Of a stretch of 8,271 nt of DNA, positions 7,520 through 8,271 are shown piece by piece. Numbering within the stretch: the stretch's first letter is position 1; the number at the start of each line of letters is the position of its first letter. The notes beneath the pieces are model-generated. The model worked only from the letters and a program-made list of their open reading frames with translations. It was not told the origin of the DNA and ran no database searches. The translations under genes and the position numbers were made by a program. The stretch spans positions 1 through 8,271 of the forward strand of contig DAHVFI010000290.1 of NCBI GenBank assembly GCA_027317045.1, written 5' to 3'. The DNA is from Gammaproteobacteria bacterium (GTDB lineage: Bacteria; Pseudomonadota; Gammaproteobacteria; Natronospirales; REEB76).

Positions 7520-7596
7520 GCGGCAAGAGCACTGTTGCCGCTGCAAACGTGGGGATGGGGATATATACTCGTAACTGATCGCAAAGCGGCAAGAGC
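7520..7596. repeat. Operator-like repeat set between the divergent dioxygenase genes
   Basis: GCGGCAA (7520-7526), eight bases, then TTGCCGC (7535-7541) make a perfect 7-bp inverted repeat, a layout typical of sites for dimeric regulators. The longer string GCGGCAAGAGC (7520-7530) recurs exactly at 7586-7596, 66 bases away, so there are three copies of the half-site in 77 bases. The palindrome lies just upstream of the minus-strand -35 candidate and touches the plus-strand -35 candidate; the third copy is in the leader of the plus-strand gene. The repeats are seen directly; regulator binding is inferred. Confidence 0.5.
7541..7569 (+). promoter_or_regulatory. Promoter candidate for the second dioxygenase gene
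   Basis: TATACT (7564-7569) matches the sigma-70 -10 consensus at 5/6 positions. The hexamer 17 bases upstream, CTGCAA (7541-7546), is a weak -35 at 3/6. Transcription would start around 7576, about 33 bases before the ATG. The weak -35 abutting the inverted repeat could mean that an activator or repressor acts here. Confidence 0.35.
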
Positions 7597-7608
7597 GCCC
7601 AACACCCT

Positions 7609-8271
7609 ATGCTAAATCCGGCACTGGATATCCCCAGCCTGGCGGCAGAATTCAGACAAAAGCGGCGCATCCAGATCCGGGATGTCATGCTCCCCAATGT
7701 CGCTGAAAACCTGTACCAATGTCTTGAGCGGGAAGTGCCATGGGGGATGGCTTATATAGATGGCGAGCAATCCACCCTGTTGGCAGCCGACACGCTTGCC
7801 ACCTTTACCCAAGCAGACTGGATGAACCTTAACAGCAAGGTACAGGTTCGGGCAGTGGACAAGTTCCAGTTCATTTACAACAGCTATATGATGATCACCG
7901 CCTACAAGGAAAAACGTGATCCAGCGCTCGCCCTGCATACCATGGTGGAATTCATCAATGCTCCACCGTTCCTGGATCTCATGCGCCGCGTCACCGGGGT
8001 CCCAAACATCATAAAAGCGGACGCGCAGGCGACTCGCTATATTGCGGGCCATTTCCTTAAGAAACACAATGATCAGATGGGCAGTCAATATCGGATGGCC
8101 GCCTATGTGTTGAATCTTACTAAAGAATGGCAAGCGGATTGGGGGGGGTTATTGCAGTTCATGGATGACAGCGGCATGGTCACAGATACTTTCTTCCCTG
8201 TTTTTAACTCCCTCACCCTGTTCCAGGTGCCCATGTGGCACCATGTCAGCTATGTGTCGCCGTTCGCGGTA
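7609..8271 (+). CDS. 2OG/Fe(II) dioxygenase, COG3751 / Tpa1-OGFOD1 prolyl hydroxylase-like (3' end missing)
   Basis: The frame opens after a stop at 7576-7578 and runs 221 codons from ATG 7609 to the window edge. This is the only start codon in that frame before residue 27, but its Shine-Dalgarno is weak (AAGAG, 13 bases away). The N-terminus (NPALDIPSLAAEF, IQIRDVMLPNVAENLYQCL, EVPW) and the core resemble soluble dioxygenases related to yeast Tpa1 and human OGFOD1, which hydroxylate a proline of ribosomal protein uS12. Visible core: ATRYIAGHFLKKHND (141-155) with iron ligands His153 and Asp155; AAYVLNLTKEWQADWGGLLQF (split across 164-184), the double-stranded beta-helix core; FFPVFNSLTLFQVP (195-208); and WHHVSYVSPFA (210-220) with distal iron ligand His211 (His212 less likely). 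The arginine that binds 2-oxoglutarate should follow just outside the window. No signal peptide, so cytoplasmic. Substrate not known; a ribosomal or translation-factor proline is a guess from the family. Confidence 0.85.
   Translation, partial: MLNPALDIPSLAAEFRQKRRIQIRDVMLPNVAENLYQCLEREVPWGMAYIDGEQSTLLAADTLATFTQADWMNLNSKVQVRAVDKFQFIYNSYMMITAYKEKRDPALALHTMVEFINAPPFLDLMRRVTGVPNIIKADAQATRYIAGHFLKKHNDQMGSQYRMAAYVLNLTKEWQADWGGLLQFMDDSGMVTDTFFPVFNSLTLFQVPMWHHVSYVSPFAV

Noticed and set aside
7451..7546. Longer N-terminus for the Sel1-hydroxylase, starting at the ATG at 7546
   Set aside because: The extra 32 residues are Cys/His-rich and unlike the family. They would overlap both the promoter candidate and the strong Shine-Dalgarno that precede ATG 7450.
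7612..8133. A 173-codon minus-strand frame at the right end
   Set aside because: It is antisense to the second dioxygenase gene, whose plus-strand frame carries conserved HxD and beta-helix core motifs and stays open to the window edge.

Overview
The window looks like chromosomal DNA from a moderately GC-rich proteobacterium, most likely beta- or gammaproteobacterial. That rests on the odhA(sucA)-odhB(sucB)-lpd gene order, the type of each protein and the strong G/C bias at third codon positions. No RNA gene, phage, transposon or CRISPR array is visible. I cannot name the genus from sequence alone.

Layout, left to right: (a) 1-164, minus strand, the N-terminal 54 codons of an exported polysaccharide deacetylase-like protein that runs off the left edge. 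(b) 271-5921, minus strand, a complete 2-oxoglutarate dehydrogenase operon transcribed right to left: sucA (E1), sucB (E2, start overlapping the sucA stop by 4 bases) and lpdA (E3, after a 72-base gap). It closes with a convincing intrinsic terminator at 205-232. (c) 5922-6118, a leader/intergenic stretch with a hairpin and U6 run directly in front of the sucA start. (d) 6119-7450, minus strand, a two-domain protein with N-terminal Sel1-like repeats and a C-terminal prolyl-4-hydroxylase-type 2-oxoglutarate/Fe(II) dioxygenase domain. (e) 7451-7608, a divergent intergenic region with promoter-like elements on both strands, a perfect 7-bp inverted repeat and an 11-bp direct repeat. (f) 7609 to the right edge, plus strand, a second and different 2OG/Fe(II) dioxygenase resembling the COG3751 / Tpa1-OGFOD1 prolyl hydroxylase group, cut off at the C-terminus.

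Functionally, sucA-sucB-lpdA encode all three subunits of the TCA-cycle enzyme converting 2-oxoglutarate to succinyl-CoA. The two genes beside the operon encode enzymes that use 2-oxoglutarate as co-substrate and release succinate. The most interesting part of the window is therefore the right third: a divergent pair of protein-hydroxylase-like dioxygenases with an operator-like repeat set between them, next to the main 2-oxoglutarate-consuming operon. The rest is ordinary core metabolism.
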